Shown here piece by piece: positions 17,091 through 26,490 of a DNA stretch of 64,000 nucleotides. Numbering within the stretch: the stretch's first letter is position 1; every line of letters starts with the position of its first letter. The notes under the pieces are model-generated. The model worked only from the letters and a program-made list of their open reading frames with translations, did not search any database and had not been told where the DNA came from. The translations under genes and the position numbers were made by a program. Location of the stretch: positions 1 to 64,000 of the forward strand of contig JACYLN010000045.1 in the NCBI GenBank assembly GCA_015272515.1. The letters run 5' to 3'. This stretch comes from Leptolyngbyaceae cyanobacterium C42_A2020_001. Lineage in GTDB: Bacteria > Cyanobacteriota > Cyanobacteriia > Leptolyngbyales > Leptolyngbyaceae.

Positions 17091-17203
17091 CGTTTTCTAC
17101 CTTCTGCCTTTCGCCTTCAACCTTTTGCCATTCTACAGAATCGCTCAAAGCCCAGTAATTTAATGATCTACCACTCATCTATTAATTACCCATGCCCATC
17201 CCC

Positions 17204-18169
17204 TCAACTCACCATCTTCATCAGCGTTACTTCCCACACCAGCCGAGGGTTTACGTTCTGAAGCAGGTAATCTCGCGCTTTTTCTAAAAGTTGTAATTGC
17301 ACCACCGTTTGTTTAAGTGAGTGAGACGGCAGGGCGTGGGGTTGCCAATAGCGGTGTTGCAGAAAGTCAATTAACCACAGTTGAGATTCGGGCGCGATCG
17401 CCTGGTTAATTTGCCGCGCCAAGCTCAACGCCTCTCGATGCGATCGCGGCGGCTGAGAGACACTTTGAAGCAGTTCTGGCGACAGTTCCTGAAGATTTTG
17501 CCAGTGGGCAATTGCCTCTCCTGGGCTACCCTGGGCTAGCTGCAAAATTGGGGGATGCTGCAACAGATCTGCGTGTCCTGTAGTTTGCAGCACCTGAGTC
17601 AAGGCATCTGGCGACAGTCGAAAAAATGGAATCCGCTGACATCGAGACACCAGAGTTGGCAGCAAAGACTCCGACCCATTGGCGATCAAAATCAGGGTTG
17701 CCTGTCCAGGTTCTTCTAAAGTTTTCAACAATGCATTTGCTGGAGCTTCCGCCATCGTTTCAGCGTGTTCTAGCACAACCACTGATCGAGGAGCTTCCAG
17801 GGCTGAGCGCGAAAGAAATTGACTAATCTCCCGAATTTGCTCTAACCGGATGACGGGTGGCGTTTTGCGTTTGATCCCGGCGGCGATCGCTTCCGCGGTT
17901 GAAAGCCGCTTGCCCTGGTGTAAGTACGTTGGCTCCACCCACAGTAAATCGGGATGGTTACGCTGCCGAATACGATTCTGCAAACTCTGAGCGGAACGGC
18001 TTCCTTGCGGGCTAAATAAATACTCGACAAAACACAGAGCTGCGAAACTCCGTCCCACTCCTGGAGGCCCAGCAAACAAATAAGCAGGAGCAATTCGCTG
18101 CTGGGTGACAGCTTGAGTCAGCAGTTCAACGGCACGAGGTTGTCCGATAAGGGGGGAAAAGGGGGACAT
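17204..18169 (-). CDS. holB: DNA polymerase III delta-prime subunit
   Basis: Clamp-loader subunit, AAA+ fold, 321 residues. The P-loop reads GPPGVGRS (residues 34-41): the usual lysine is replaced by arginine, consistent with delta-prime subunits that do not hydrolyse ATP. Further AAA+ elements are VVVLEHAETMAEAPANALLKTLEEPG (Walker B region and sensor) and SLLPTLVSRCQRIPF. The gene follows tmk with an 83-bp gap on the same strand, a common tmk-holB arrangement. The gap contains a short G-rich low-complexity stretch. Confidence 0.88.
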   Translation of the reverse strand: MSPFSPLIGQPRAVELLTQAVTQQRIAPAYLFAGPPGVGRSFAALCFVEYLFSPQGSRSAQSLQNRIRQRNHPDLLWVEPTYLHQGKRLSTAEAIAAGIKRKTPPVIRLEQIREISQFLSRSALEAPRSVVVLEHAETMAEAPANALLKTLEEPGQATLILIANGSESLLPTLVSRCQRIPFFRLSPDALTQVLQTTGHADLLQHPPILQLAQGSPGEAIAHWQNLQELSPELLQSVSQPPRSHREALSLARQINQAIAPESQLWLIDFLQHRYWQPHALPSHSLKQTVVQLQLLEKARDYLLQNVNPRLVWEVTLMKMVS

Positions 18170-18252
18170 GGGAATAGGAAAAGAGGGAAGGGGGCTAGGA
18201 GATGGAGATGGGGTTTTGGAGAATTTTGAATTCTGTAATCTAAATTCTCTCC

Positions 18253-18924
18253 CTACACCCCAAACCAGCGAGTTAACGATTGTATTAAGGCAGCTTGAAT
18301 GTGTTGAGTAACCAGGTCTTTTGGTTGGCTTGCGTCAATGCGAACGATGCGCTGAGGATGCTGCTGGGCGAGTTGGGCAAAGCCTTTTTGCACTTGTTGA
18401 TGGAAAGTGAGATCGGCTTGCTCGATGCGATCGCTAGTGCCCCGTTGCTGAGTTCTGGCAAGTCCCAGTTCGCAGGGTAAGTCTAGCCAAAAAGTGAGAT
18501 CACTTTCCAGACCGCCACTGGCAATCTGGTTCAATTGGTTGATGAGAGTCAGATCTAGCCCCCGCCCATAGCCCTGATAAGCCACGGTAGAGTCGGTGTA
18601 GCGATCGCAAAGAATCAGTGCTCCCGCTTCTAGCTGGGGACGCAAAAACCCTTCAACGTGTTGAGCGCGATCTGCCGCATATAACAACAGTTCTGCCCGG
18701 TCTTGAATCGCTTCCTGGCTAGAGTGATTCAGGAGAAGTTGTCGAATCGCTCGTCCTACTTCTGTACCACCGGGTTCGCGGGTCACGACCAGATCGCGGA
18801 CATACCCTTTTGCTTGCAAACGCTCTAACCAGCCGCTTTCCACCAGCCATTGCCGCGATCGCTCCAATTGGGTTGTCTTTCCACCTCCTTCTCCACCCTC
18901 AAATACAACAAAACGTCCTCTCAT
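18253..18924 (-). CDS. tmk: dTMP kinase
   Basis: Phosphorylates dTMP to dTDP. The 223-residue protein carries the P-loop FEGGEGGGKTTQ (residues 8-19), the DR(Y/F) segment LILCDRYTDSTVAYQGYGRG and the TREPGGTEVG stretch that binds the nucleotide. Length and motif spacing are normal. The start ATG at 18924 is the only good candidate. The upstream gap of 183 bp is divergent with the small plus-strand gene at 19108 and so holds promoters for both. holB follows it. Confidence 0.93.
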   Translation of the reverse strand: MRGRFVVFEGGEGGGKTTQLERSRQWLVESGWLERLQAKGYVRDLVVTREPGGTEVGRAIRQLLLNHSSQEAIQDRAELLLYAADRAQHVEGFLRPQLEAGALILCDRYTDSTVAYQGYGRGLDLTLINQLNQIASGGLESDLTFWLDLPCELGLARTQQRGTSDRIEQADLTFHQQVQKGFAQLAQQHPQRIVRIDASQPKDLVTQHIQAALIQSLTRWFGV

Positions 18925-19107
18925 CTTGTGGAACCTCGTCCGGTTTGATTACAATCCATCCGTAAATATATAAATTGAGATGGCTGCTTGATGTGAACTA
19001 ACCCGCACAATACCAATTTCTTTAATAGAAAGATCTACGGGTTAACTAACGCTCTTCCAGAATGAGCGTTATTATGACAAAGTCGAGATACACCCCCAGG
19101 ATTTATC

Positions 19108-19455
19108 ATGGCTCGATACACTGGTTTATTTAAAATCGCGGTTCCCGTCAGCAGTCTTCAGCAACTACTGGGCGAGATTTTAGAATCCTGCAATTTTAAT
19201 ATTGTTTATCGAACCGAAGATTATTTGATGGCGCGCGAAGTCCCCGGACAGGTGGCGTATCATCAATTGGTGACGGTAGAAGTACTGGTGGATAAAACTA
19301 CAGCAACTGACAGTGAAATTCAGATGCAGATGGTGATTAAGAACGAGGAATTGCCCCTACAAATTGACAACCACTGCCGCCAAACCTATAAGCGAGTGAG
19401 TCAGGCAATGACAGATGCTCACCATTGGGAACTGATTGAAGCAGTTGCTGGCTAA
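19108..19455 (+). CDS. Conserved cyanobacterial protein of unknown function
   Basis: Soluble alpha/beta protein of 115 residues starting MARYTGLFKIAVPVSSLQQLL. I see no catalytic motif, signal or membrane span. The pattern of a strand-helix start, a central VTVEVLVDKTTATDSEIQMQMVIKNEE strand pair and a C-terminal helix suggests a small compact domain that may bind a partner or ligand. Clean start codon, GC content like its neighbours, and a short distance to a convergent FHA gene support it as real. Unknown function. Confidence 0.65.
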   Translation: MARYTGLFKIAVPVSSLQQLLGEILESCNFNIVYRTEDYLMAREVPGQVAYHQLVTVEVLVDKTTATDSEIQMQMVIKNEELPLQIDNHCRQTYKRVSQAMTDAHHWELIEAVAG

Positions 19456-19507
19456 AAACCGCGATCGCCACACCAGCAGCCAGCTTCAAACTCACCCCAC
19501 TCTTAAC

Positions 19508-19933
19508 CTAGTCGTCTTCTGGGTCACCGATCATGTTCGGGCTGATCAAGGTAATGTCAAACTCATCAGGCGGCACTGTGACAACAGCATCTCGCCTAAG
19601 TAAGTAATAGATGGCTCGAACTTTAGGACCAAACACAACTTCATCTTCGTTTCGCAAATCGTGAGCTTGTAGTTTCCGACCATTGATCAGCAGTCCATTT
19701 GCACTAACTCGACCTTTGGCGTTTCCATCCACGATGCGGTAAAAGAATGTGCCGTCATCATTGGTTAGCTGAACCAGCGTGGCATGACGACGGGAAACAA
19801 ATTGAGAGACTAGCCGAATATCACATTTAGGATCTCGACCGATCGAATACAGTGGGGCATCTAGAAGAAACTCACGACGACCCTTGTCATCTTCGATGAT
19901 TAACAGATGGTTTTGTTGCGGTTCTGATGGCAT
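19508..19933 (-). CDS. FHA domain protein, paralogue A
   Basis: Protein of 141 residues that is essentially one FHA phosphothreonine-binding domain: YSIGRDPKCDIRL, then FVSRRHATLVQL (the SxxH-type core) and NGLLINGRKLQAHDLRNEDEVVFG. The tail DEFDITLISPNMIGDPEDD is shared almost exactly with the next gene upstream (20343-20765). The two are about 70 percent similar along their length by eye, so they are a recent tandem duplication. Such small FHA proteins may read Ser/Thr kinase signalling; no kinase is adjacent. Confidence 0.85.
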   Translation of the reverse strand: MPSEPQQNHLLIIEDDKGRREFLLDAPLYSIGRDPKCDIRLVSQFVSRRHATLVQLTNDDGTFFYRIVDGNAKGRVSANGLLINGRKLQAHDLRNEDEVVFGPKVRAIYYLLRRDAVVTVPPDEFDITLISPNMIGDPEDD

Positions 19934-20342
19934 TGAATGCTAAGAGCGTGATGTTACTGCTGAGTACAGACTCCGGCAAAGCATAGAAAGGCAACACGAA
20001 AGCGCTTCCCTCCGGACAATTTCATCATCAACGATGAGCGCAGATGGGGGATTAGTTTAGTTACCTCAGAGCGGATTGGACTGCTGAAGCCTCAGAGAAA
20101 AACAAAAAGAGGTAACAATGACACAACAGAGAACGACACAAACAAGGAACAAAAGAAGGCTGAGGTAAACAGGGGCAACGTTGACTCGTGTATCACCCAG
20201 ACTAAGCACTGAAAAGATACCAATGGATCTCGTTCTAAGTATATCTAACTAGAGTACGTCGCCAGCACCTAACCGAGTTCATCTTACAATGACTCATCTG
20301 CGATCGCGCATTAATAATTGCACTATTTACTCCACGCGAAAG
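19934..20342. other. Intergenic region between FHA paralogues
   Basis: 409 bp with no credible gene. It holds an 8-bp inverted repeat GTTACCTC (20060-20067) / GAGGTAAC (20109-20116), and inside it a direct repeat CCTCAGAG (20064-20071 and 20090-20097). This could be part of the control region of paralogue A, but the evidence is weak. Confidence 0.5.
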
Positions 20343-20765
20343 TTACTCTTCTGGGTCGCCTATCATGTTTGGACCAATTAAGGTGATGTCAAACTCATCC
20401 AATGGGGCAGTGTTAACCTCATCCCGCTTCAGGAGTAAGTAGGTTGCACTCACTTTAGGACCAAAAACTACTCGATCCTCGTGCTGCAAATTGTGAGCAC
20501 GTAGTTTGCGCCCGTTGATTAATATTCCGTTCGAGCTTGGCTTGCCCGCCGGAATGCCATCCACAATTCGGTAAGAGTAGGTGCCGTCATCGTTGGGTAG
20601 CTGTACCAATGTGGCATGGCGACGAGAGACAAACTGAGAGACTAGCCGAATTTCGCAGCTAGGATCGCGCCCAATGGTGTACTTAGGACCTTCTAGAGAA
20701 ATCTCATGTCGTCCTTTGTCGTCTTGAATAATTAATAAATGGCTTTGATGAGGTGCGATAGGCAT
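20343..20765 (-). CDS. FHA domain protein, paralogue B
   Basis: Protein of 140 residues with the same one-domain layout as paralogue A: YTIGRDPSCEIRL, FVSRRHATLVQL, NGILINGRKLRAHNLQHEDRVVFG, and the conserved tail DEFDITLIGPNMIGDPEE. The shared tail, outside the FHA fold, hints at a common docking segment. Differences cluster in surface loops. The two genes are separated by 409 bp, so each may have its own promoter. The upstream 265 bp to the copper ATPase contains nothing I can name. Confidence 0.85.
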   Translation of the reverse strand: MPIAPHQSHLLIIQDDKGRHEISLEGPKYTIGRDPSCEIRLVSQFVSRRHATLVQLPNDDGTYSYRIVDGIPAGKPSSNGILINGRKLRAHNLQHEDRVVFGPKVSATYLLLKRDEVNTAPLDEFDITLIGPNMIGDPEE

Positions 20766-21030
20766 TGGAATTTAGGTGTTGCGACAAATTGGGGGAAGCG
20801 TTGCTGAACTAAAAAGGGGCAGGAGCAGTGTCGATGGATGAGCACTCAAGGGGTGCCAGAGATACGACAGTTGTAACCTCGCCAGCCTTTTTCCAAGCTA
20901 AACCGTGAACGATGCTATCCCCTTGAGAAAGGTTCTATTTGTAAAAGTACCCCAATTGATTCAGGTATTTTACATGGTTAACATCACTCCCCGGCATGGG
21001 GGGTGTTTCTCTCTTGTTGAAACCGGATGT

Positions 21031-23520
21031 TTAATGATTTTCATGGAAAAAAGACTGTTGACGAAATGTTACGTATAACAACAGGGAGTTTACAACCACA
21101 CTCACCGAGCTAAATGCCATCATGGCACCCGCTGCCGCCGGGCTGAGAAGGATTCCATAGCCAGGTAAAGCTACACCTGCGGCGAGAGGAATTCCTAAGA
21201 TGTTGTAGGCAAATGCCCAGAAGAGATTTTGTCGAATTTTAGAGAAGGTAGCGCGACTGAGGTGAATTGCTTCTACAACATCCTTTAAGCGATCGCGCAT
21301 CAGAATGATGCCTGCGGTTTCGGTTGCTACATCGGTTCCAGAGTGCAGAGCAATGCCTACATCGGCTTGGGCCAGAGCAGGTGCATCATTAATCCCATCT
21401 CCCACCATCGCCACACGGTGCCCCTGGGCTTGAAGTTGAGCAATCACTTCGGCTTTACCCTCTGGCAAAATTTGGGCAAAAACGTTTTCGGGCTTGAGTT
21501 TTAGAGTGTGAGCGATCGCCGTGGCAGTCTCTAAGCGATCGCCCGTTAACAGCTTCACGTCCAGTTTCATAGCTTGTAGTGCTGCAACCGTTGCGATCGC
21601 ATCCGAGCGCAGCCCATCAGCAACCGCAATCAGCCCCACCACTTCACCCTCAACCGCCACATAGATCGTGGTTTTGCCAGCCTGCGCCAAATCAGCAGCC
21701 CGATCCCGAAGTGGACCCGTTGGACTGATTTCGTATTGGTTGAGCCAGGCTTCGGTACCAAGCATTACACGCTGAGGTATACGATTTTCGCTCATCAAAA
21801 CCGTTGCAGCAACTCCCATCCCTGGAACAGTGAGAAAATCTTGAGCGGTCAAGAGTGGTAGATTTTGCGTTTGGGCAACTTGCTGAATCGCCACAGCCAA
21901 AGGATGGCGAGTGCCACTTTCAACCGTTGCTGCCAATTGGAGCAAGGATTCTTGAGAATAGGAGGTTAAGGGTTGAGTTGGAATCACATCCGTAACAACT
22001 GGTTTGCCTGTGGTGAGGGTGCCAGTTTTGTCGAGAATCAGGGTATCAAGATGATAAACCCGTTCCAGAACGTCGTTCCCCCGGATCAGTAGACCGCGTT
22101 CTGCCCCAATCCCTGACCCAACCAAAATGGCAGTAGGAGTTGCTAATCCTAAAGCGCAGGGGCACGCAACGACCAGAACTGCGATCGCCAATTTTAAACT
22201 CAGCAGTAAGGGTGAGGGAGTAGTGGGGTGGTGAGTAAAGAGATGGTGGGACATTAAGTGCCCACTGCCCATTGTCATTTCAGCATTGCCCAGCACATCA
22301 CTCCAGACATGGGTGCCAATGAAGTACCAGAACAGGAACGCCAGTGCGGCAATCGCCATTACGCCGTAGGTGAAATAGCCGGCCACAGTATCGGCAAGTT
22401 TTTGAATCGGCGCTTTCTGCGTTTGGGCAGTTTCTACCAGAGCAATAATTTGGGCAATCGTTGTGTCGCTGCCAGTGCGGGTGGCACGCAACGCGATCGC
22501 GCCCGATTGGTTGAGGGTACCTGCTGCAACGAAATCTCCCGCTTGCTTGAGAACCGGGATCGCTTCTCCCGTCAGCATCGATTCATCTACGGTGGTTTGT
22601 CCTGCAATGATTTCGCCATCCACAGGAATGCGATCGCCCGGAAGCACCTGAAGCCATTCACCCACCCGCACCGCCTCTGCCGGAATTTCAATTGACGGTA
22701 GCGCAGTCTCTAGGGTTAGATTTATTCCCCCGTCTTTCTGATTTCTGGATGAGATCAACCGGGCCGTTTTTGGTTGAAGTGCAATCAGCGCTTGAAACGC
22801 CGTAGCAGCTCGATTTCGTGCCTGTTGTTCTAGCGTTCGTCCTAAAAGAATAAACCCAACCAGCATCACTGGCTCATCAAAGAAGCACTCCCAGCCAAGT
22901 TGAGGAAACGTCAGCGCGATCAAACTGGTGAAGTAAGCGGTTAACGTTCCTAAGCTAACAAGGGTATTCATGTTAGGGACATTGCGCCGCAGCCCCCGCC
23001 ATCCATCCAGGATCATGGCTCGTCCGGGACCGACTAATGCTAAGGTTGCTAATCCGCAGTGAAACCAGATGCTGCTCAGTCCGGGAATGGAGATTCCAGC
23101 CAGCAATTCCAGGTGCCCAATGGCAGATAGCAGCAGCAGCAACGTTGCGATCGCCAAACGCCAAAGCTGTTTTCGGGTTTCAAGCTGTCGTTGTGCTTGA
23201 ATATCCAGCAACCCCCCCTCTTCCAGGGTTGCGGACCCGGCTGGAATGCGTGGCTGCGAGGGGAATCCCGCAACGGTTAGCTGCTTTGCCAATTCGACAG
23301 GCTGCACAACCTCTGGTTGGTACTGCACAGTCGCAACTTCGGTCGCCAAATTCACGGTTGCTGAAACCACACCAGCACACTGCTGCAACTCCTGCTCAAC
23401 CACACGAACACATCCAGCGCACTTCATGCCCGTAACATCTAGGGCAACCGTTTGGGCAGCAACACTGTTTTCAGACGATCCGACGCGAACGTCTGGAGGA
23501 TTTGAAACTGACTGTGACAC
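21031..23520 (-). CDS. Copper-translocating P1B-type ATPase
   Basis: Heavy-metal P-type ATPase of 829 residues. One N-terminal metal-binding domain has GMKCAGC (C34, C37). The membrane metal site is C453-P454-C455 in ACPCALGLATP. The phosphorylated aspartate is D497 in DKTGTLTTGKP. The HP motif is TRHPLAVA and the hinge is VGDGINDAPAL. This fits CtaA/PacS/CopA-type Cu(I) transporters; import versus export to thylakoids cannot be read. A His-rich loop (SGHLMSHHLFTHHPTTPSP, about residues 420-440) precedes the CPC span and looks like an insertion of low-complexity DNA. Long 3' neighbours are two FHA genes. Confidence 0.92.
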   Translation of the reverse strand: MSQSVSNPPDVRVGSSENSVAAQTVALDVTGMKCAGCVRVVEQELQQCAGVVSATVNLATEVATVQYQPEVVQPVELAKQLTVAGFPSQPRIPAGSATLEEGGLLDIQAQRQLETRKQLWRLAIATLLLLLSAIGHLELLAGISIPGLSSIWFHCGLATLALVGPGRAMILDGWRGLRRNVPNMNTLVSLGTLTAYFTSLIALTFPQLGWECFFDEPVMLVGFILLGRTLEQQARNRAATAFQALIALQPKTARLISSRNQKDGGINLTLETALPSIEIPAEAVRVGEWLQVLPGDRIPVDGEIIAGQTTVDESMLTGEAIPVLKQAGDFVAAGTLNQSGAIALRATRTGSDTTIAQIIALVETAQTQKAPIQKLADTVAGYFTYGVMAIAALAFLFWYFIGTHVWSDVLGNAEMTMGSGHLMSHHLFTHHPTTPSPLLLSLKLAIAVLVVACPCALGLATPTAILVGSGIGAERGLLIRGNDVLERVYHLDTLILDKTGTLTTGKPVVTDVIPTQPLTSYSQESLLQLAATVESGTRHPLAVAIQQVAQTQNLPLLTAQDFLTVPGMGVAATVLMSENRIPQRVMLGTEAWLNQYEISPTGPLRDRAADLAQAGKTTIYVAVEGEVVGLIAVADGLRSDAIATVAALQAMKLDVKLLTGDRLETATAIAHTLKLKPENVFAQILPEGKAEVIAQLQAQGHRVAMVGDGINDAPALAQADVGIALHSGTDVATETAGIILMRDRLKDVVEAIHLSRATFSKIRQNLFWAFAYNILGIPLAAGVALPGYGILLSPAAAGAMMAFSSVSVVVNSLLLYVTFRQQSFFHENH

Positions 23521-23617
23521 GCGAGTTCAACTATCTGAGGGACTTCCTTGAGCGTACAAGGAAATCGCCGGTTCCTGCCTAAAAGTTCCAGGGATTTTTT
23601 AAAGTGACTTTTTTTCC

Positions 23618-25240
23618 TTAAGATTTAGTTCCCAACCTGTACAAGTCAAACTCCTGAATTGAAGTCTCTCGGCGATAGCTCTGCTCTAGAGCCTGGTTAA
23701 GCCGATTGATGAAATTTTTGTTGTCATCTACTTGAGCCAAATCTTGGAAAGTTCGTGGCTTGATGATATAAGTCGGCTGTTTTTGAAGAATTCGCTCAAG
23801 CTCTTCTAGAGAATTAACACCTGTAATGTTGGGTAAATCAGGTCGAATTAACAAAAAAGGTGGAAACGCGTAGCGAGTAGGAATTTTGGCATCCACCAAA
23901 AAGTAAACAATTGGGGCGTTATCAACTACATAAATGTAGTCGTTCGGTTTAACATTTGGCTTCAAATATTCCGCAATCAGCGCAGGAGTATCCTGCCAGT
24001 GTTTAATTCCTTTGATATGGGTAAAATACGCGTATCGAACGTTGGTTTTGAATGTTCCAAATATACCTGCATTATCAAGGAGAATGATTAAAAGCGCAGC
24101 CAAGATTAAATATTGCCTAAATTCAGATTGTGCTTCTCTCCCTAAGTTAAAGAAAATCAAGCGAATTAAGACATAGGCTGTGATAAAGCAAAGAGCTGGA
24201 GAGAGTTGAAGAAAATAATGGATGTATAAATACCCTCTAAATACAGCACAAATGCCAAGTATAATGACAAAGAACCAAACTATAAAACCCGATATAACCC
24301 ATTTCTCTCGAAGTGATTTAGGCTTAGCAATAAAAAGGTAAATGGCCGCAGATGGAATAGAAAGCCAGAAGAATTTATTGGTTTGAACTTGATACGCGAT
24401 CGCTTGCACTAAGGGAGTAATTGAAAATTCAAGACCTACTGTTCGTAATTTATTAGCCGTAAAATTGGCGTAAACATAATCATCAAAGTGACCAATCAGC
24501 CAAAAATACAGCGAGACAATAATAAAAGGTAGAACAAATCCTAAGGAAATGAGAGAGCTAGCTTGAAGAATTGAACGATACTTTGTGCTCGATTCAATTC
24601 GCAGAATAAATACAGCTATCAAAATTAAAAACAAAGCAAGAAAGTCAAACAAAACAACATATTTAATCTCAAAACCAATCCCTAATAGAAAGCCAATTAG
24701 AAGCAACTTTAAATAATAACTAGAAGAAAGTTCTCGAACATCAAGAAATTTCGAGAAAAATAAATAGAAAGCAGCTACTACGAACATCGAGTAGAATATT
24801 TCTGTGTTTGCAGCAATTCCACCATTATTTAAAGTTGCAACTGCGTAGAAACCTCCTGCGAGTAGCCCAATTCCCTTACCGTTATGTTCTATCAAACCTC
24901 CGATTTTATAGAGAAAGAAACAGGTTGTTGCAACAAAAAAACAAGCCAGAATTCTAATTGATAAAACAGAATGGCCCAATATAGAAATAGCAGTCAAAAA
25001 GATTGCATAAATTCCTGGGGGTTTATTATCCCAAACAGTTGTGTATGGAGGATTGCCGTTTGACCAAGCTTTGGCAACTAAAAGATATAAACTTTCGTCC
25101 CAACTGATAACAGATTGATAGAAACTAGACCAGCGCAAGAAAACAACTAGAATAATAAAGAATATAAAAGCTAACCAGGGCTTTTTACTTAAGAAAACGT
25201 CTGCATTACGAACGCTTGATAACATTTTCTCTAAAACCAT
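23618..25240 (-). CDS. GT39-type (PMT/ArnT-like) membrane glycosyltransferase
   Basis: Polytopic protein of 540 residues with about 11-12 spans. After the first span comes YQSVISWDESLYLLVAKAW, whose Asp-Glu pair matches the catalytic loop of GT-C enzymes of the PMT_2 class, and then YTTVWDNKPPGIYA, another family hallmark. The C-terminal domain (YIYVVDNAPIVYFLVDAKIPTRYAFPP) is extracytoplasmic. It probably transfers a sugar from a polyprenyl-phosphate carrier to an envelope acceptor. Its DNA is visibly richer in A+T than both neighbours and has almost no HIP1 sites (one near 24400), which suggests a different origin. Confidence 0.82.
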   Translation of the reverse strand: MVLEKMLSSVRNADVFLSKKPWLAFIFFIILVVFLRWSSFYQSVISWDESLYLLVAKAWSNGNPPYTTVWDNKPPGIYAIFLTAISILGHSVLSIRILACFFVATTCFFLYKIGGLIEHNGKGIGLLAGGFYAVATLNNGGIAANTEIFYSMFVVAAFYLFFSKFLDVRELSSSYYLKLLLIGFLLGIGFEIKYVVLFDFLALFLILIAVFILRIESSTKYRSILQASSLISLGFVLPFIIVSLYFWLIGHFDDYVYANFTANKLRTVGLEFSITPLVQAIAYQVQTNKFFWLSIPSAAIYLFIAKPKSLREKWVISGFIVWFFVIILGICAVFRGYLYIHYFLQLSPALCFITAYVLIRLIFFNLGREAQSEFRQYLILAALLIILLDNAGIFGTFKTNVRYAYFTHIKGIKHWQDTPALIAEYLKPNVKPNDYIYVVDNAPIVYFLVDAKIPTRYAFPPFLLIRPDLPNITGVNSLEELERILQKQPTYIIKPRTFQDLAQVDDNKNFINRLNQALEQSYRRETSIQEFDLYRLGTKS

Positions 25241-25763
25241 ATTGATTACATAAACTCACTTGTGATGGTTAAATGACATAATTGTTCTCTGGTTGTCCAC
25301 AGAACGCGAGATAACAACGCCCATGACAGTTTGAGTATCAAATTAGAAGAGAAACTGCTTCGACGGATGCAATTTTATGGGAGTTTTGTAAAAACTTTAC
25401 AATATTTGAGAGCGGTCTGCTACTTGTTTAAGGATTGTAGGTCGAACGGCTCTTGAGGCAGACCTCAGTTGTTAAATACCCTAAAACAATTTATTTGGGT
25501 CTGTTCTAAATTTCTCTCTTCAATGTGAGTAGAGCTGCTCTGCCTTAATCAAGAGCTAAGTAGGAAGGTGCAATCATTTATAGGATGGGTTAGCGTAGCA
25601 TAACCCCTATGGACGTTGGGTTTCGTGTCTCAACTCAACCTCCGTTGTTTTATATTTAATTTCGCCCAGCTACTTATAGATTGGAGACTATTCTTTCTCA
25701 AGTAGGAGGAATTGAGCAGGCGTTTTCGATACAGTCTGGGGTGTAGTGATTTAGTAAAGAACT
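25241..25763. other. Intergenic region 523 bp with a repeat remnant
   Basis: No gene supported. The segment 25583-25650 (GGGTTAGCGTAGCATAACCC, then GTTGGGTTTCG...) resembles a dispersed cyanobacterial repeat: GGGTTA...TAACCC is a hairpin with an AGCGTAGC-like loop. The first 150 bp is AT rich like the adjacent GT39 gene. Probable promoters for both divergent genes. Confidence 0.5.
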
Positions 25764-26339
25764 ATGGATAATCTGCCAAACAATCTAGACAACGCCGCAA
25801 GAGAAATTCCCGAAAACTTTGAGAAAGCTCATCAGGCAGAGGAGAATGCTGTTGAAAGAGCAAAAGATGCATTCAAAAACCAAGCTGAAAAACTGCCTGT
25901 TCCTACCCCTCCTGCTTCTGTTTTTCACAGCAAAGCAACCGCTCATGAGTTAAAATCTCGTTTGAACTGGGGCGAGCCTAATTTGACGATTCTGGATGCG
26001 CGCGATCGCGAAGCATTTGACCACTGCCATATTTTGGGCGCATTGAATACACCCGTGGATATGCTACCAGAGGCGGCTGATTTGAGTTTGCAGCACAAGC
26101 GCGATATTTATATCTATGCCGACAACAATGAGCAAGCTCAGACGGCTGCTCAAAAATTGCGTGATGCTGGCTTCCAACGAGTCGCAGAACTGCAAGGCGG
26201 TTTGCAATCTTGGATGGAAATTGGCGGCTCAATTGATGGTAGCCAGACCCAAATCGATCCAGGGCCAGAAGCTTACAACGTGTTCTCTCGCCTCAAGGCA
26301 TTCTCTGAAGTAAGAGCAAAAGAGAAGCAAATGAAGTAA
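25764..26339 (+). CDS. Rhodanese-fold protein lacking the catalytic cysteine
   Basis: Protein of 191 residues. The rhodanese domain spans about residues 55-150: NLTILDARDREAFDHCHILGALN is the typical start, and GFQRVAELQGGLQSWMEIGG the typical end. The active-site loop, normally Cys-x4-Arg after the central strand, reads IYIYADNNEQAQTAA, so the cysteine is replaced and sulfur transfer is unlikely. The first 40 residues form a charged amphipathic helix (NAAREIPENFEKAHQAEENAVERAKDAFK). It may be a binding or scaffold version of the fold. It lies upstream of the glutathione-reductase gene on the same strand. Confidence 0.8.
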   Translation: MDNLPNNLDNAAREIPENFEKAHQAEENAVERAKDAFKNQAEKLPVPTPPASVFHSKATAHELKSRLNWGEPNLTILDARDREAFDHCHILGALNTPVDMLPEAADLSLQHKRDIYIYADNNEQAQTAAQKLRDAGFQRVAELQGGLQSWMEIGGSIDGSQTQIDPGPEAYNVFSRLKAFSEVRAKEKQMK

Positions 26340-26365
26340 GTTGTTTACTTCATTTAGAAATGTCG

Positions 26366-26403
26366 GGAGTCAGAAGTTAGGGTTTATTCCAATTTCTGAC
26401 TCC
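26366..26403. repeat. Hairpin GGAGTCAGAA / TTCTGACTCC
   Basis: Perfect 10-bp inverted repeat (26366-26375 and 26394-26403) with an 18-bp loop, located between the rhodanese-like gene and gor. It carries the heptamer TCTGACT found in tandem at 61324-61352. It could serve as a terminator, although no T-tract follows. Confidence 0.65.
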
Positions 26404-26490
26404 TCTGTGCTGAATTAACAAATGATGAATTGGCATGAGTTCGGCAGTGGTTCTTTGCAGATGGAATCCACTTCTCAACACTAGATTCAT

